Positions 43,574 to 55,549 of a DNA stretch of 64,000 nucleotides are shown here, one piece after another. The stretch is taken from contig NZ_FNTF01000002.1 in assembly GCF_900105495.1 (NCBI RefSeq), positions 4,456,501 to 4,520,500 of the forward strand, written 5' to 3'. The position numbers were made by a program, and so were the translations under genes. Every line of letters begins with the position of its first letter. Position 1 is the stretch's first letter. Origin of the DNA: Pseudomonas frederiksbergensis. Lineage in GTDB: Bacteria > Pseudomonadota > Gammaproteobacteria > Pseudomonadales > Pseudomonadaceae. The notes under the pieces were generated by a model, which was not told where the DNA came from, made no database searches, and saw only the letters and a list, made by a program, of their open reading frames with translations.

Positions 43574-44794
43574 CTAGTCACCCGGCAGTGGCCCCGGGAG
43601 TAACAAGGTCGTCGCGAAACCCGGCAGCGGCGGAGTCATCCAGCGCCGTGCCCGACCGCGACCGAACGACTGCACCTTGCCCTCCCGGGCCAGTTCGTCG
43701 AGTGCCCGTTGCACCGTGCGCTGGCTGGCACCGAGGGCCAGGGCCAGGGCCGAACTGGACCACGACTCACCGTCAACGAGGAACGCGAACACCTGCGCGT
43801 GTTTCTCTTCGACGTGTTGCGCCAGCACCACCACGTCAGAGGCAACCAGCGCCACCAGGGCAAACCCGCGTTTGGTTGCAATCACGCCGGCCAAGGGTTT
43901 CAACGCCGCACGCAGTCGCCCGATTTCGACTCGCAACCGTGCGCGAAGGGACTCGTCGGCGTGCTTCAAACGAAAGGCCCGGGCAACCAGCGCTTCCCTC
44001 GACACGTCGGCCGGCCATGCTTCGGCCAGTGCCCGCGCGAGGGTGAACAAGACCGGGCGTGAGGCGAGGGAAACCGACATGCCAGCGCCACGCACGACGT
44101 AGCGACAGGCGTCGACGACCAGCGACGTGGATGCGAGCAACGCTTCCACCTCCTCCAGCAACAGTGGCCGCTCTTCGCCATGGGCAAGCAAACGCGCGAC
44201 GGGCGTGTTCAGGACAAGGGCCGCGTTTTCCACCTCGGCCGTCAGCGCAGGAATATCGACGTCGCGCGCGGCATGCTCGGCCCTCATGAGTGCAGACCGC
44301 GCCTTGTTCGTCTCAAGTCGTCGCATCGCGATCCCTGCCACGACCAGTTCGTGAGCAGTGCGCAAGGCCGGCGGCAAAGGCGCGGGATCAAGCTCGGCGA
44401 GCAGCACGTCGGCCTCTTCAAGATGCCCGATCAGCAGCAAACGCCGAATCTGCAGATACCGCGCATGAGTGGCGTTCACCCGATCGCCATGTGCCTCAAG
44501 CGTCACCCGCGCCGTCTCGAGTGCCTTCACCGGCCAGCCCAGTTCCCGGGAGGCCAGCGCGATCTCGGCCTCGGCGACCACACACCGCGCCCGAGCCAAG
44601 GCCTCCTTCGGTCCAAAGGCCCGCGCCGCCCTCTGCACCAGCGCCTTGGCTCGCACCAGATCGCCGAGTTGCGCCATCGCAATCCCGCGCAACGCCAGCG
44701 CCGGCGCATCGTCGCGCAACGCGACCCGGTTCAGCGCACCGAGCGGATCACCCGCCGCCAGCGCCTGCGCTGCGGCCGTGATCAGCGAGTCCAT
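43574..44794 (-). CDS. TPR-like / winged-helix transcriptional regulator
   Basis: 406 residues. The first about 220 are alanine- and leucine-rich helical repeats resembling TPRs (ALNRVALRDDAPALALRGIA and similar). A winged-helix segment lies about 262-322 (VSREALVARAFRLKHADESL, then RLRVEIGRLRAAL), followed by a second HTH about 350-385 (SSSALALALGASQRTVQRAL, then DELAREGKVQSFGRGRARRW). I do not recognise a named family. It is upstream of the propeller gene on the same strand, which is a possible target. Confidence 0.68.
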   Translation of the reverse strand: MDSLITAAAQALAAGDPLGALNRVALRDDAPALALRGIAMAQLGDLVRAKALVQRAARAFGPKEALARARCVVAEAEIALASRELGWPVKALETARVTLEAHGDRVNATHARYLQIRRLLLIGHLEEADVLLAELDPAPLPPALRTAHELVVAGIAMRRLETNKARSALMRAEHAARDVDIPALTAEVENAALVLNTPVARLLAHGEERPLLLEEVEALLASTSLVVDACRYVVRGAGMSVSLASRPVLFTLARALAEAWPADVSREALVARAFRLKHADESLRARLRVEIGRLRAALKPLAGVIATKRGFALVALVASDVVVLAQHVEEKHAQVFAFLVDGESWSSSALALALGASQRTVQRALDELAREGKVQSFGRGRARRWMTPPLPGFATTLLLPGPLPGD

Positions 44795-44967
44795 CGCAAT
44801 CCCGCCACCGTTGTCACTCCCACCGTCGGATGTTCGCTGTTGAGTCTATCTCACGATGCACAAGCACGAAGGAAGCCGCCTCCGGCAAATCCTCAAGCGG
44901 GGATCGGTTGTTCTTATCGGTGATTTAAAACGGTTGCTCAGCCTGACCAAACCAGACCTGAAAATAC

Positions 44968-45459
44968 TCAGAGCCCCGCGTGGCTCCCGGTCTTTCTCAA
45001 ATGTATAAGGGCCACACGACGCCCGTCCGGCGCCAATCGTTCCTCGACCCCGTACGGCACAAACCCGAGCTGCGGATACAGCAGCAACCCCGCCGTATTC
45101 TCGTTGAAGCACGAAAGCTGCACTTCACATGCCCGATGACGTTCGAACGCCAACTCCACCATCGTCTGCACCAAAAACTTCGCGACCCCTTTCCCTCGAC
45201 CCGTGGGTGACACAATCACATTGCCGATCGCGCAAACGCCATCGCGCTCAAACCTGTAAAAGTTAGCAAAGCCCATCACAGAACCGTCCGCCTCAACCAC
45301 CGTTGAGTCGGAACGTTGAGCAATCGAAGCCTGCAGTTGATCTGCCGTCAGCGGGTACTGCGCCTTCGGGAACATAAAAAACAGCTCTTGGGGATTTTGA
45401 GGAAAATCGCAAATCGTCAGGACATCTTCAGTGCGGACGGGGCGGTAGGTGAAGTGCAT
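44968..45459 (-). CDS. GNAT-family N-acetyltransferase
   Basis: 163 residues. The acetyl-CoA motif A is IGNVIVSPTGRGKGVAKFLV (about 78-97), preceded by the VMGFANFYRFERDG strand and followed by CFNENTAGLLLYPQLGFVPYG (motif B). The acceptor is unknown. It is monocistronic. Confidence 0.85.
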   Translation of the reverse strand: MHFTYRPVRTEDVLTICDFPQNPQELFFMFPKAQYPLTADQLQASIAQRSDSTVVEADGSVMGFANFYRFERDGVCAIGNVIVSPTGRGKGVAKFLVQTMVELAFERHRACEVQLSCFNENTAGLLLYPQLGFVPYGVEERLAPDGRRVALIHLRKTGSHAGL

Positions 45460-45770
45460 GGTCTGGATCCATCCAAATGTCGGGATGACAGATTACTTTT
45501 TGCAGGGGATGGATAAAAGTTTCCTTTTCAGCTTCACCACGGCTTAGGTCCGGCTTTTGCGACCAATGGCGCAAAGGCTCGGCAAATAGCCGTTGGCCAC
45601 AGCGAAAACCGTCTATTCCGCTAGTCTTCGCCACTCGATCGGATATGGTTCCTCGACAACGCAGCACGCTACAAACAATTGCTTACAAATTAGAAATTCA
45701 TTAAATCCGATCTTGTACTACCGAGTGTTAGTTTGTGCGCTTTATCGGGCCATGAGATGCCAAAGCCGTA
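45460..45770. other. Gene-free divergent region
   Basis: About 310 bases between the minus-strand GNAT gene and the plus-strand sialidase-like gene. The right third (45665-45745) is AT-rich (attgcttacaaattag, ttcattaaatccg) and is the likely promoter zone for the envelope module. I find no open frame with a ribosome site and no strong hairpin. Confidence 0.4.
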
Positions 45771-47072
45771 ATGATGCGCATCAAACTTCCTAGCGTTCGT
45801 GCCCTCGGTGCATACCTTTCACTCTCTTGCCTGTTTGCGGCTGCATGGTTCGTCAATCCTGCCAATACGCATTCCTCCTTTGCCCTGATAAGTCCAGTGA
45901 TGGCAGTGGCTGGCCAAGTCGCCAAGCCCATTTATACCAGCCGCTTCGCCTCGTCCGGGCTGGTGGATTTCGTGCATTCCTCGGCAGTGACCGCCCTGCC
46001 CGACGGCAGCCTGATGACGGTCTGGTTCGCCGGCTCCCGCGAAGGCGCAGCCGATGTGCAGGTGCGCTCTGCCCGGTTCGACTCGAAAACCGGCGAGTGG
46101 GGGGCAGAAAAGGTATTGGCGACGCGGGATTCGACCCAACAGGGCACGCGAAAATACATTCGCAAGCTGGGCAATCCGGTGGTTGCCCTCGCGCCGGATA
46201 ATCGCCTGTGGCTGTTCTACGTGTCGGTGTCCATGGGTGGCTGGGCCGGCAGCGCGGTCAATGTGATGGTGTCAGATGACTTCGGTGAAAGCTGGTCCGC
46301 CCCGCGGCAGTTGATCACTTCACCCTTTCTGAACATCAGCACCCTGGTCCGGTCGGCACCGGTATTTCATGCCGACGGTTCCATCGGTTTGCCGGTCTAC
46401 CACGAGTTCCTGGGCAAGTTTGCCGAGTACCTCTACTTGAGCGCAGACGGCGATGTGATCGACAAATTCCGCATCAGCCATGGCAAAAACTCATTGCAAC
46501 CCACGGTGGTTCCACTGGATGGCCAGCGCGGCATCGCCTTGCTGCGCTATGCCGGCGACACCCACCACCGTGTGCTGGCGACCCGCACCGAAGACGCCGG
46601 TCAAACCTGGAGCGAGCCTTATCCGCTCGATCCCTCGAACCCGAACTCTTCGTTGGCCGCCGTCGCGACGCCCGAACACGGGTTGCTGGTGGCGCTCAAC
46701 GACCTGCAGGAGGGGCGCTTCAAGCTGAGCCTGTATGGCACCGACGCAAAAATGGACGATTGGCGTTCATTGCGGGACCTGGACAAGTCCCCTGACCCCG
46801 AAGGTGCTCCGTTTTCGCCCGAGGCCTACAAGGAAATCATCGGCAAAGAGTTTCGCGGTTCCAGCGGCGCGCTTCGCCAACCGCTGGAGGCACAGTTCCT
46901 GGACAACCTCGACAACCGTGTCTGTAAAAGCCAGGGGTGTGAATTTGAATATGAATACCCGTACTTCATCCGCAGCCCCGACGGGATGTATCACTTGGTT
47001 TATTCCTGGAACAACACCTTCATCAAGCACGTCACCTTCAACGATGCCTGGCTCAACGAGCGTCGCAAATGA
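45771..47072 (+). CDS. BNR-repeat sialidase-like exported protein
   Basis: 433 residues. A hydrophobic N-terminal segment (GAYLSLSCLFAAAWFVNP) indicates export or a membrane anchor. Two Asp-box motifs are visible, SDDFGESW and TEDAGQTW, plus VWFAGSREGAADVQVRSARF, typical of the BNR/sialidase-like six-bladed propeller. The usual FRIP arginine motif is not evident, so true sialidase activity is uncertain. Its TGA stop overlaps the ATG of the next gene, and a sulfatase-type enzyme follows, so it probably acts on a surface polymer or glycolipid. Confidence 0.8.
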   Translation: MMRIKLPSVRALGAYLSLSCLFAAAWFVNPANTHSSFALISPVMAVAGQVAKPIYTSRFASSGLVDFVHSSAVTALPDGSLMTVWFAGSREGAADVQVRSARFDSKTGEWGAEKVLATRDSTQQGTRKYIRKLGNPVVALAPDNRLWLFYVSVSMGGWAGSAVNVMVSDDFGESWSAPRQLITSPFLNISTLVRSAPVFHADGSIGLPVYHEFLGKFAEYLYLSADGDVIDKFRISHGKNSLQPTVVPLDGQRGIALLRYAGDTHHRVLATRTEDAGQTWSEPYPLDPSNPNSSLAAVATPEHGLLVALNDLQEGRFKLSLYGTDAKMDDWRSLRDLDKSPDPEGAPFSPEAYKEIIGKEFRGSSGALRQPLEAQFLDNLDNRVCKSQGCEFEYEYPYFIRSPDGMYHLVYSWNNTFIKHVTFNDAWLNERRK

Positions 47073-47674
47073 TCAGTCTGTGGCAAGCCCATGTCAGCTT
47101 CGCAATGATCATCTTCCTGATGCTGCCTTCTTTCGGCTTGCACAGGAGCTGGCGGATCGCCCTGTTGGCCGCATTGCTGGCCGTCAGCTTCATAGCGTTG
47201 GACGGGTTATCGTTAGCCGCCTATTTGCGCAGCTACATTGATGACCTGGCGATCACCTCCATGGTGTTCATGGCGTGGGGCTGCTTGCGTCGGCTGGATG
47301 TCCTGCCCCCTGCGCGGGGTAAAACCGGGGTATTGATCCTCTTTGCCGCGATGGCCGTGGTGCTGTACCCGGCAACCCTGGGCATGAGTGATCTGGACCC
47401 CTATCGGTTTGGCTACAGCCCGCGCGTCATGTTGATCTTCCTCGGCGTGCTGACCCTGGGCCTGTTTTACCTGCGCAACGGCCTGGCCGTCGTAATGCTG
47501 GCCAGCGCGACCCTGGCCTTCATCGCCGGGATCAAACCTTCGCAAAACTATTGGGATTACCTGGTTGATCCGCTGCTGGGCCTGTATTGCTGCGTGGCAC
47601 TGCTGATGCTTGCCGTACGCTGGACGTATGGCCGGGCTACCAAGCGCCGCGGTGCAGCGTCCGGTTCCGTTTGA
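47069..47674 (+). CDS. Small integral membrane protein of the sialidase-sulfatase module
   Basis: 201 residues with about six hydrophobic helices (for example FAMIIFLMLPSFGLH, IALLAALLAVSFIALDG, MLIFLGVLTLGLFYL). I do not recognise the family. It overlaps the sialidase-like gene by four bases and is 32 bases upstream of the LTA-synthase-like gene, so it is co-expressed with both. The DLDPYRFGYSPR loop may face the periplasm. Confidence 0.75.
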   Translation: MISLWQAHVSFAMIIFLMLPSFGLHRSWRIALLAALLAVSFIALDGLSLAAYLRSYIDDLAITSMVFMAWGCLRRLDVLPPARGKTGVLILFAAMAVVLYPATLGMSDLDPYRFGYSPRVMLIFLGVLTLGLFYLRNGLAVVMLASATLAFIAGIKPSQNYWDYLVDPLLGLYCCVALLMLAVRWTYGRATKRRGAASGSV

Positions 47675-47706
47675 GATTTAACGACTTTATTAACAGGGGA
47701 ACAGGG

Positions 47707-49743
47707 ATGGGTTGGCTGCACTCGAGACGTTTACATTACTGGCTGGGCGCGACAGCGATTACCTTCGCGCTGTTTGCTGTGCTTCGGGTCATGTTCTTTT
47801 TCGGCTATTCCGGTTTCGACGCCAACGCCCTGATCGACAAAAATGACGTCCTGGAAACCCTGGGGATTGGCTTTCGTTTCGATTTGCGCCTGGCCATCCT
47901 GGCGATGTTGCCGTTGGCGTTACTGGCCTGGATTCCGCGCTGGAACCTGATCAACAGCCGCCTGCTTCGCCGCATCGCCCGCGTGTATCTGGTCGCAGCA
48001 CTGAGCGTCCTGCTGCTGATTTACATCATCGACTTTGGCCATTACGCCTACCTGGGCGTGAGGATCAACGCCACCGTGCTGCGCTTCATCGAGGATGCGC
48101 AAATATCCCGTGACATGGTCTGGCAGACCTACCCGGTGATCTGGATTTCACTGGGTTGGCTGGCAACGGTCGCGTTGGTGACACTGGCCTTGGTGCGTCT
48201 GGAACGCGTAACGCTGGACCGCCCCCGCAAAGTCATACGCCGACTCTCTGCGGCGTTGGGTGGCGCGGTGATGGTCGTGGTGGTGCTGCTGGGCATTTTA
48301 GGTCGTGTCGAAAACATGAACCTTGAAAACCCGGTCCCGTTGCGCTGGAGCGATGCGTTCTTCTCGGGCAATAACCAGATCGCTGCGTTGGGCCTGAACC
48401 CGGTGTTGTTCCTCTACGACACGGTCAAGGTCGGCCAGTCGCGCTATGACGAAGCGCAAGTGCGCGAACACTACGCGGTGATGGCCAACTACCTGGGCGT
48501 GGACAAGCCCGACCCGCAAACCCTTGATTTCGTTCGTCACCAGGCGCCACAACCTTACAAAATACCGGGCTCCCGGCCGCCGAACGTGATGTTCGTCATG
48601 CTCGAATCGCTGGGCACCAGCGCCGTCGGGGCCTACGGCAACCCGATCAATCCGACGCCCAATATCGATCGTCTGGCCACGCAGAGCTGGTTTTTCGAGC
48701 ACTTCTATGTGCCGGTGACGGGGACCGCAAAAACCGTCTGGGCCAGCATCAGCGGTGTGCCTGACGTCACCCGCCAGGAAACCGCGACGCGTAATCCGTT
48801 GATCACCAAGCAAAACACACTGATCAACGCCTTCACCGGTTACGAGAAGATCTACACCATCGGCGGCAACTCCGGCTGGGCCAACATGAATGCCTTGATC
48901 CGCCAAAGCATCGACGGCGTTCGCTTGTTCGAAGAGCGGGACTGGAAGTCCCCGGTGGTGGATGTCTGGGGGATTTCCGACCTGGACCTGTTCAAGGAAA
49001 CCGACCAGATCCTGCAAGCACTGCCCAAGGACAAACCGTTCTTCGCCTATGTGCAGACGGCTGGCAACCATCGTCCCTTCACGATTCCCAAGACCAACGA
49101 TGGCTTCGAGGTCAAGCACCCTACCCTGGCCGAAGTTCAGGCCGCAGGGTCGCGCAGTGTCGAGCAATACAACGCCGTGCGCTTGCTGGACTTCAATATC
49201 GGTCGCTTGATGGAAATCGCCAAGGCCGGCGGCTGGTACGACAACACCATTTTCGTGCTGTTTGGCGACCACAACACCCGCATCGCGCAGATTCCGTTCC
49301 TGGCACCGGCTTATGAACAATTGGGCCTGGAAAGCAACGCGGTGCCGATGATCATCCACGCACCGGGTTTGCTCGGCACGCGCAAGGTCGAAGAAGCGGT
49401 CGGCCTGGTGGACTTGCTGCCCACCGTGGCGGGCATGGCCGGTCTTGAGTTCCGCAACAGCGGCATGGGCCGTGACATTCAGCAGCCCGCGCCTGAGGGT
49501 GAACGCGTGGTGCCGTTGGTGCTGCGTGAGGGAACATTCCCGCTGATTGCCGGCGTGACTCAACACTACATGGTGCAGATGGAGCATGACGGCAGCTCGC
49601 CAAGCCTCCATGACCTGGCCTCACCGACGCCGCTGGACAACGTCGCCGAACAAAACCCGGAAGAGTTCAAACGCCTGTCGCAACTGACCCGCGCCATGCA
49701 CGAAACCTCAAGGTTGATGCTGTACCAGAACGTGCGCAAGTAA
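47707..49743 (+). CDS. LTA-synthase-family membrane sulfatase / phosphoglycerol transferase
   Basis: 678 residues. Five N-terminal membrane helices (to about 215) precede a periplasmic sulfatase-fold domain. MFVMLESLGTSAVGAYGNPI carries the first metal ligands, the threonine nucleophile is likely in VPVTGTAKTVWASISGVP, and LFGDHNTRIA holds the Asp-His ligands. The family includes lipoteichoic acid synthase, OpgB and related head-group transferases. In Pseudomonas a substrate such as osmoregulated glucan or another envelope glycan is likelier than teichoic acid. The ATG has AGGGG upstream; the frame is open for 40 codons before it. Confidence 0.85.
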   Translation: MGWLHSRRLHYWLGATAITFALFAVLRVMFFFGYSGFDANALIDKNDVLETLGIGFRFDLRLAILAMLPLALLAWIPRWNLINSRLLRRIARVYLVAALSVLLLIYIIDFGHYAYLGVRINATVLRFIEDAQISRDMVWQTYPVIWISLGWLATVALVTLALVRLERVTLDRPRKVIRRLSAALGGAVMVVVVLLGILGRVENMNLENPVPLRWSDAFFSGNNQIAALGLNPVLFLYDTVKVGQSRYDEAQVREHYAVMANYLGVDKPDPQTLDFVRHQAPQPYKIPGSRPPNVMFVMLESLGTSAVGAYGNPINPTPNIDRLATQSWFFEHFYVPVTGTAKTVWASISGVPDVTRQETATRNPLITKQNTLINAFTGYEKIYTIGGNSGWANMNALIRQSIDGVRLFEERDWKSPVVDVWGISDLDLFKETDQILQALPKDKPFFAYVQTAGNHRPFTIPKTNDGFEVKHPTLAEVQAAGSRSVEQYNAVRLLDFNIGRLMEIAKAGGWYDNTIFVLFGDHNTRIAQIPFLAPAYEQLGLESNAVPMIIHAPGLLGTRKVEEAVGLVDLLPTVAGMAGLEFRNSGMGRDIQQPAPEGERVVPLVLREGTFPLIAGVTQHYMVQMEHDGSSPSLHDLASPTPLDNVAEQNPEEFKRLSQLTRAMHETSRLMLYQNVRK

Positions 49744-49750
49744 CGGCTTT

Positions 49751-49779
49751 CCCGCGTCTATGCTGCAAATAGACGCGGG
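49751..49779 (+). terminator. Hairpin after the LTA-synthase-like gene
   Basis: cccgcgtcta and tagacgcggg form a perfect ten-base stem around a nine-base loop, starting seven bases after the stop codon. It is followed by a C-rich rather than U-rich stretch, so strength is uncertain. Confidence 0.55.
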
Positions 49780-49921
49780 GCCTTCCCCCGCCCCCCCGTA
49801 AAAGACTCTGCCTATTACGCCCTAATACTCCCCCTATTAGCTGACTTCCCAACTGGGGTCTAACCTTATCCGAGCGTCGGCACCATAAGCCGGCCGGTCA
49901 AGAACTGATAAGGAGATAGGA

Positions 49922-52380
<2,459 letters not shown>

Positions 52381-52403
52381 CACCAGCGGTATCGCTGAAA
52401 CTG

Positions 52404-52438
52404 CAACGCCTCCCACTGTGGAGGCGTTGTGCTTTTTT
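52404..52438 (+). terminator. Rho-independent terminator of katG
   Basis: caacgcctcc-cactgt-ggaggcgttg gives a perfect ten-base stem with a six-base loop, then tgctttttt. It begins 24 bases after the katG stop. Confidence 0.9.
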
Positions 52439-52560
52439 GTGTCGACTGCCCTGCGATCTGTCTCAACCCGTACAGGCGTAAGTTCCTACCGTCTTGCCGA
52501 AGGAATTTTTTTAACCGCACATAATCATTCGTTCATGAGTGACAGGAGAGGATCGCGAAA

Positions 52561-52809
52561 ATGAGCGAGCGAATTTTGAGCTTCACCGATGAGCGTTATT
52601 GGGACGATAAAATCGCCACCAATGCCGAACAATTCCACGAAGCCGATCGGCTCGATATGGAAGCGTACAAACTGATTCAAGACGACCGAAGCCCCGAAGC
52701 ATGGGCACGATTCACCGAGGCAAAGGCCAAGGCTGACGCGAAGCGAGCCGCTGCATTCCAGGACTGGGTGCGCCTGAAACGCATGATGACAAATGAGGTG
52801 AGCGATTGA
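52561..52809 (+). CDS. Small hypothetical protein, acidic and helical
   Basis: 82 residues beginning MSERILSFTDERYWDDKIAT; the rest is rich in charged helix-forming residues (WARFTEAKAKADAKRAAAFQ), giving a possible short coiled coil near 45-70. ACAGGAGAGG lies about 9 bases before the ATG, supporting translation. I do not recognise a family. It follows the katG terminator and is convergent with the GbdR-like gene. Confidence 0.6.
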   Translation: MSERILSFTDERYWDDKIATNAEQFHEADRLDMEAYKLIQDDRSPEAWARFTEAKAKADAKRAAAFQDWVRLKRMMTNEVSD

Positions 52810-52937
52810 GGATTCGATTGAAAGAACAGGAGGATTGTTCGCTTTCTTGATCGAAGTGGCGAGCAATCCCCTGATAGTTCATCCCATTTCGTTGATGTCG
52901 CCACGCCGAGCCATCCCGAAAAGATCACCCGCATTGT

Positions 52938-54029
52938 TCAGGATTTCAAAATCTTGATACTTGCGAAGGTTGATTCATCACGTGCCTGATCCAGCAAGCT
53001 CATCGGCCTTGCCAAGGGCAATGCCTGCGCAATCGATCTTGCTGTCACGAGGGGTTGCGATTCCGCCACCAAGCGCTCGTCGCTGGGTGGAATGCCGAAA
53101 CACTCGCGATAGCACTTGGAAAAATGGGGTGTGGACACGAAGCCACAGACCACCGACAACTCTACGATGGAGATCGGCGTTTGCTTGAGCAACTGACGTG
53201 CGCGAATCAGGCGCAGTTTGAGGTAATACCGCGAAGGTGAAGAATGCAGGTATTTCTGAAACAACCGCTCAAGCTGGCGACGGGACAAGCCGACGTAATT
53301 CGCCAGTTCGTCCAGATCAATCGGCTCTTCCAGATTGGCCTCCATCAAGGCGACCACTTCCTGCAGCTTTGGTTGATGGGTACCGAGCATGTGCTTGAGG
53401 GGCACGCGCTGGTGATCCTGCTCGTTGCGGATTCGCTCGTAGACGAACATTTCGGAGATGGCCGCCGATAGCTCATGACCATGATCACGACTGATCAGGT
53501 GCAACATCATGTCCATTGGCGCGGTTCCACCGGAGCTGGTGAAGCGATCTCGGTCGAGGGTGAATAAACTGGAGCTGAGGTTCACTAGCGGAAAAGCTTC
53601 CTGCATGGCGGCCAGAAATTCCCAGTGCACACTGCAATCGAAGCCATCGAGCAGGCCCGCCTTGGCCAAGGCCCAACTGCCAGTGCACACGCCTCCGATC
53701 CGCTTCGAACGTCGCGCCAGGGTTCGCAACCAGGTTACGTGCTCCCGGGTTACAGCGCCTTGAATGCCAATGCCACCGCAGACGATCACGGTATCAAGCA
53801 TCGGTGCGTTAATGATCGAGGTGTCCGGAGTGATCGGCATGCCGTCGCTTGCCCAGACCTGCTCTCCCCCCGAACTCAGAGTATGCCAACGATAGAGCTC
53901 TTGACCGGTCAACTGATTGGCCATGCGTAGAGGCTCTACTGCTGACGCCAGGGAGATCAACGTGAATTGGTCCAGCAGCAAGAAACCGACAGTTTGGGGA
54001 GGAGCGGCCTTGGAGGTGTCGTATGCCAT
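52938..54029 (-). CDS. GlxA-type AraC regulator closely related to GbdR
   Basis: 363 residues. The N-terminal DJ-1/PfpI-like domain (about 12-190) includes VGFLLLDQFTLISLASAVEP, a VCTGSWALAKAGLLDG elbow and SSGGTAPMDMMLHLI. The C-terminal AraC domain (about 225-325) has DLDELANYVGLSRRQLERLF and PHFSKCYRECFG. These segments match the glycine-betaine/dimethylglycine regulator GbdR of Pseudomonas as I know it. Known gbdR lies among betaine demethylation genes, which are absent here, so this may be a paralogue. The likely neighbour target is the permease gene at 54143. Confidence 0.83.
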   Translation of the reverse strand: MAYDTSKAAPPQTVGFLLLDQFTLISLASAVEPLRMANQLTGQELYRWHTLSSGGEQVWASDGMPITPDTSIINAPMLDTVIVCGGIGIQGAVTREHVTWLRTLARRSKRIGGVCTGSWALAKAGLLDGFDCSVHWEFLAAMQEAFPLVNLSSSLFTLDRDRFTSSGGTAPMDMMLHLISRDHGHELSAAISEMFVYERIRNEQDHQRVPLKHMLGTHQPKLQEVVALMEANLEEPIDLDELANYVGLSRRQLERLFQKYLHSSPSRYYLKLRLIRARQLLKQTPISIVELSVVCGFVSTPHFSKCYRECFGIPPSDERLVAESQPLVTARSIAQALPLARPMSLLDQARDESTFASIKILKS

Positions 54030-54142
54030 CGAAGATTATTCTCGCAGTGACGGTAATGGCCCGTGGCGCAGGCGGCTTTTGCCGCCTCGCCACTGCTCGA
54101 GCACTGATGAGGTCGCCAGCAGATTTACGCTGGAGAACGCTG

Positions 54143-55549
54143 CTATGCACTTTCCGCCGACACCGCCCGCTGCGGCTGCCCATGGTGACGCGTGGTCACG
54201 AGGCCGATAAAGGAAATGGCTAACGCAAGACCGATGGTCGAAGAAACCTCCATACGGTGCTCGGGCGTCACCATCATCACCGCCAACGCGGCGCAGATGA
54301 ACACGATGACCAACCAGGTGAGCCAGGGAAACAGCCACATCTTGAAGGTCAGCGTGACATTCTGCCGACGCAGAATCTTGCGCATGCGCAATTGCGACAC
54401 GGCGATAACCAGATACACCAGCAAGGCGATGGCGCCGGAACTGGCGAGCAGGAACTGGAACAGTCCGGCAGGCATGAAATAGCTGAACAAGGTCACGCCG
54501 GCACCCAGTATGGTGCTGGCGATCACCGCAGCTCTCGGCACGCCCGCCGATGACGTCACCTTCAGCGGCTTCGGTGCATCACCGCGTTTGCCCAGCGAGA
54601 ACAGCATGCGCGAGGAAATATAGATCGAGGAGTTCATGCAGCTGGCCACGGCAATCAAGACCACCACATCCACCAGTAACTTGGCGTGGGGAATGTTCAT
54701 CAGTTCCAGCGCTCGCTGGTACGAGCCCACCGACGCCAGCAACGGATCGTTCCAGGGCACCACGGAAATGACCACGAAAATGGACAGCAGGTAGAACACC
54801 CCAATGCGCCAGATAACCGAACGTGTGGCTTTGGCGATGTTCTGCGCAGGATTGCTGGATTCGGCGGCGGCAATGGTCACCGCTTCTGTACCGATGAAGC
54901 TGAACATGATGGTGATGAACGCGCCTACGACCGCTGACAAGCCATTGGGCGCAAACCCGCCATGCTCCTCCATGATTCGGCTCAACCCGCTGGCTTCGCG
55001 CTCGGGAATCCAACCCATCAACACCGCAAAACCAAGGCCGATAAAGCCGATGATCGCCACGACCTTGGCCATCGCAAACCAGAATTCGAACTCGCCGTAT
55101 TTGGACACGCTGAACAGATTGGTCACGACCAACAGAATGATCGACAGCAAGGCAAACAACCAGGTATCGATCTGCGGGAACCATTGGTTCAATACATGCC
55201 CGGCCGCGAGCGCCTCGATGGGTATCACCAGCACCCAGAACCACCAATAGAGCCAGCCGATGGTGAAGCCTGCCCAACGCCCGATAGCCTGGTCGGCGTA
55301 GGTGGAAAACGACCCGGTGTCCGGGTTGGCAACCGCCATTTCGCCCAGCATGCGCATGACCAGAACGACCAAAAGGCCGGAAAACAGATAAGCCAGCAAT
55401 ACCGCCGGACCAGAGGCCGCAATGGCATGTCCGGAACCAACAAACAAACCTGCGCCGATAATCCCCGCGATAGAAAGCATTGTGACGTGACGCGGTTTGA
55501 AACCCTGCGCCAACTGACCGTTCGAAACTGTGGAGTTCGGGTTATTCAT
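54143..55549 (-). CDS. APC-family amino acid permease (GabP/AnsP/ProY-like)
   Basis: 468 residues with about 12 membrane helices. FKPRHVTMLSIAGIIGAGLF (helix 1 unwound GAG motif), GPAVLLAYLFSGLLVVLVMR and FIGTEAVTIAAAESSNPAQN (consensus amphipathic region) identify the amino acid transporter (AAT) family close to GABA, proline and aromatic amino acid permeases. The start at 55549 (MNNPNST) was chosen because upstream residues are not family-like. It is transcribed towards the GbdR-like gene on the same strand, with a 113-base gap. Confidence 0.87.
   Translation of the reverse strand: MNNPNSTVSNGQLAQGFKPRHVTMLSIAGIIGAGLFVGSGHAIAASGPAVLLAYLFSGLLVVLVMRMLGEMAVANPDTGSFSTYADQAIGRWAGFTIGWLYWWFWVLVIPIEALAAGHVLNQWFPQIDTWLFALLSIILLVVTNLFSVSKYGEFEFWFAMAKVVAIIGFIGLGFAVLMGWIPEREASGLSRIMEEHGGFAPNGLSAVVGAFITIMFSFIGTEAVTIAAAESSNPAQNIAKATRSVIWRIGVFYLLSIFVVISVVPWNDPLLASVGSYQRALELMNIPHAKLLVDVVVLIAVASCMNSSIYISSRMLFSLGKRGDAPKPLKVTSSAGVPRAAVIASTILGAGVTLFSYFMPAGLFQFLLASSGAIALLVYLVIAVSQLRMRKILRRQNVTLTFKMWLFPWLTWLVIVFICAALAVMMVTPEHRMEVSSTIGLALAISFIGLVTTRHHGQPQRAVSAESA

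Noticed and set aside
48298..49611. Minus-strand open frame of 437 codons opposite the LTA-synthase-like gene
   Set aside because: Shadow of a gene with clear sulfatase motifs.
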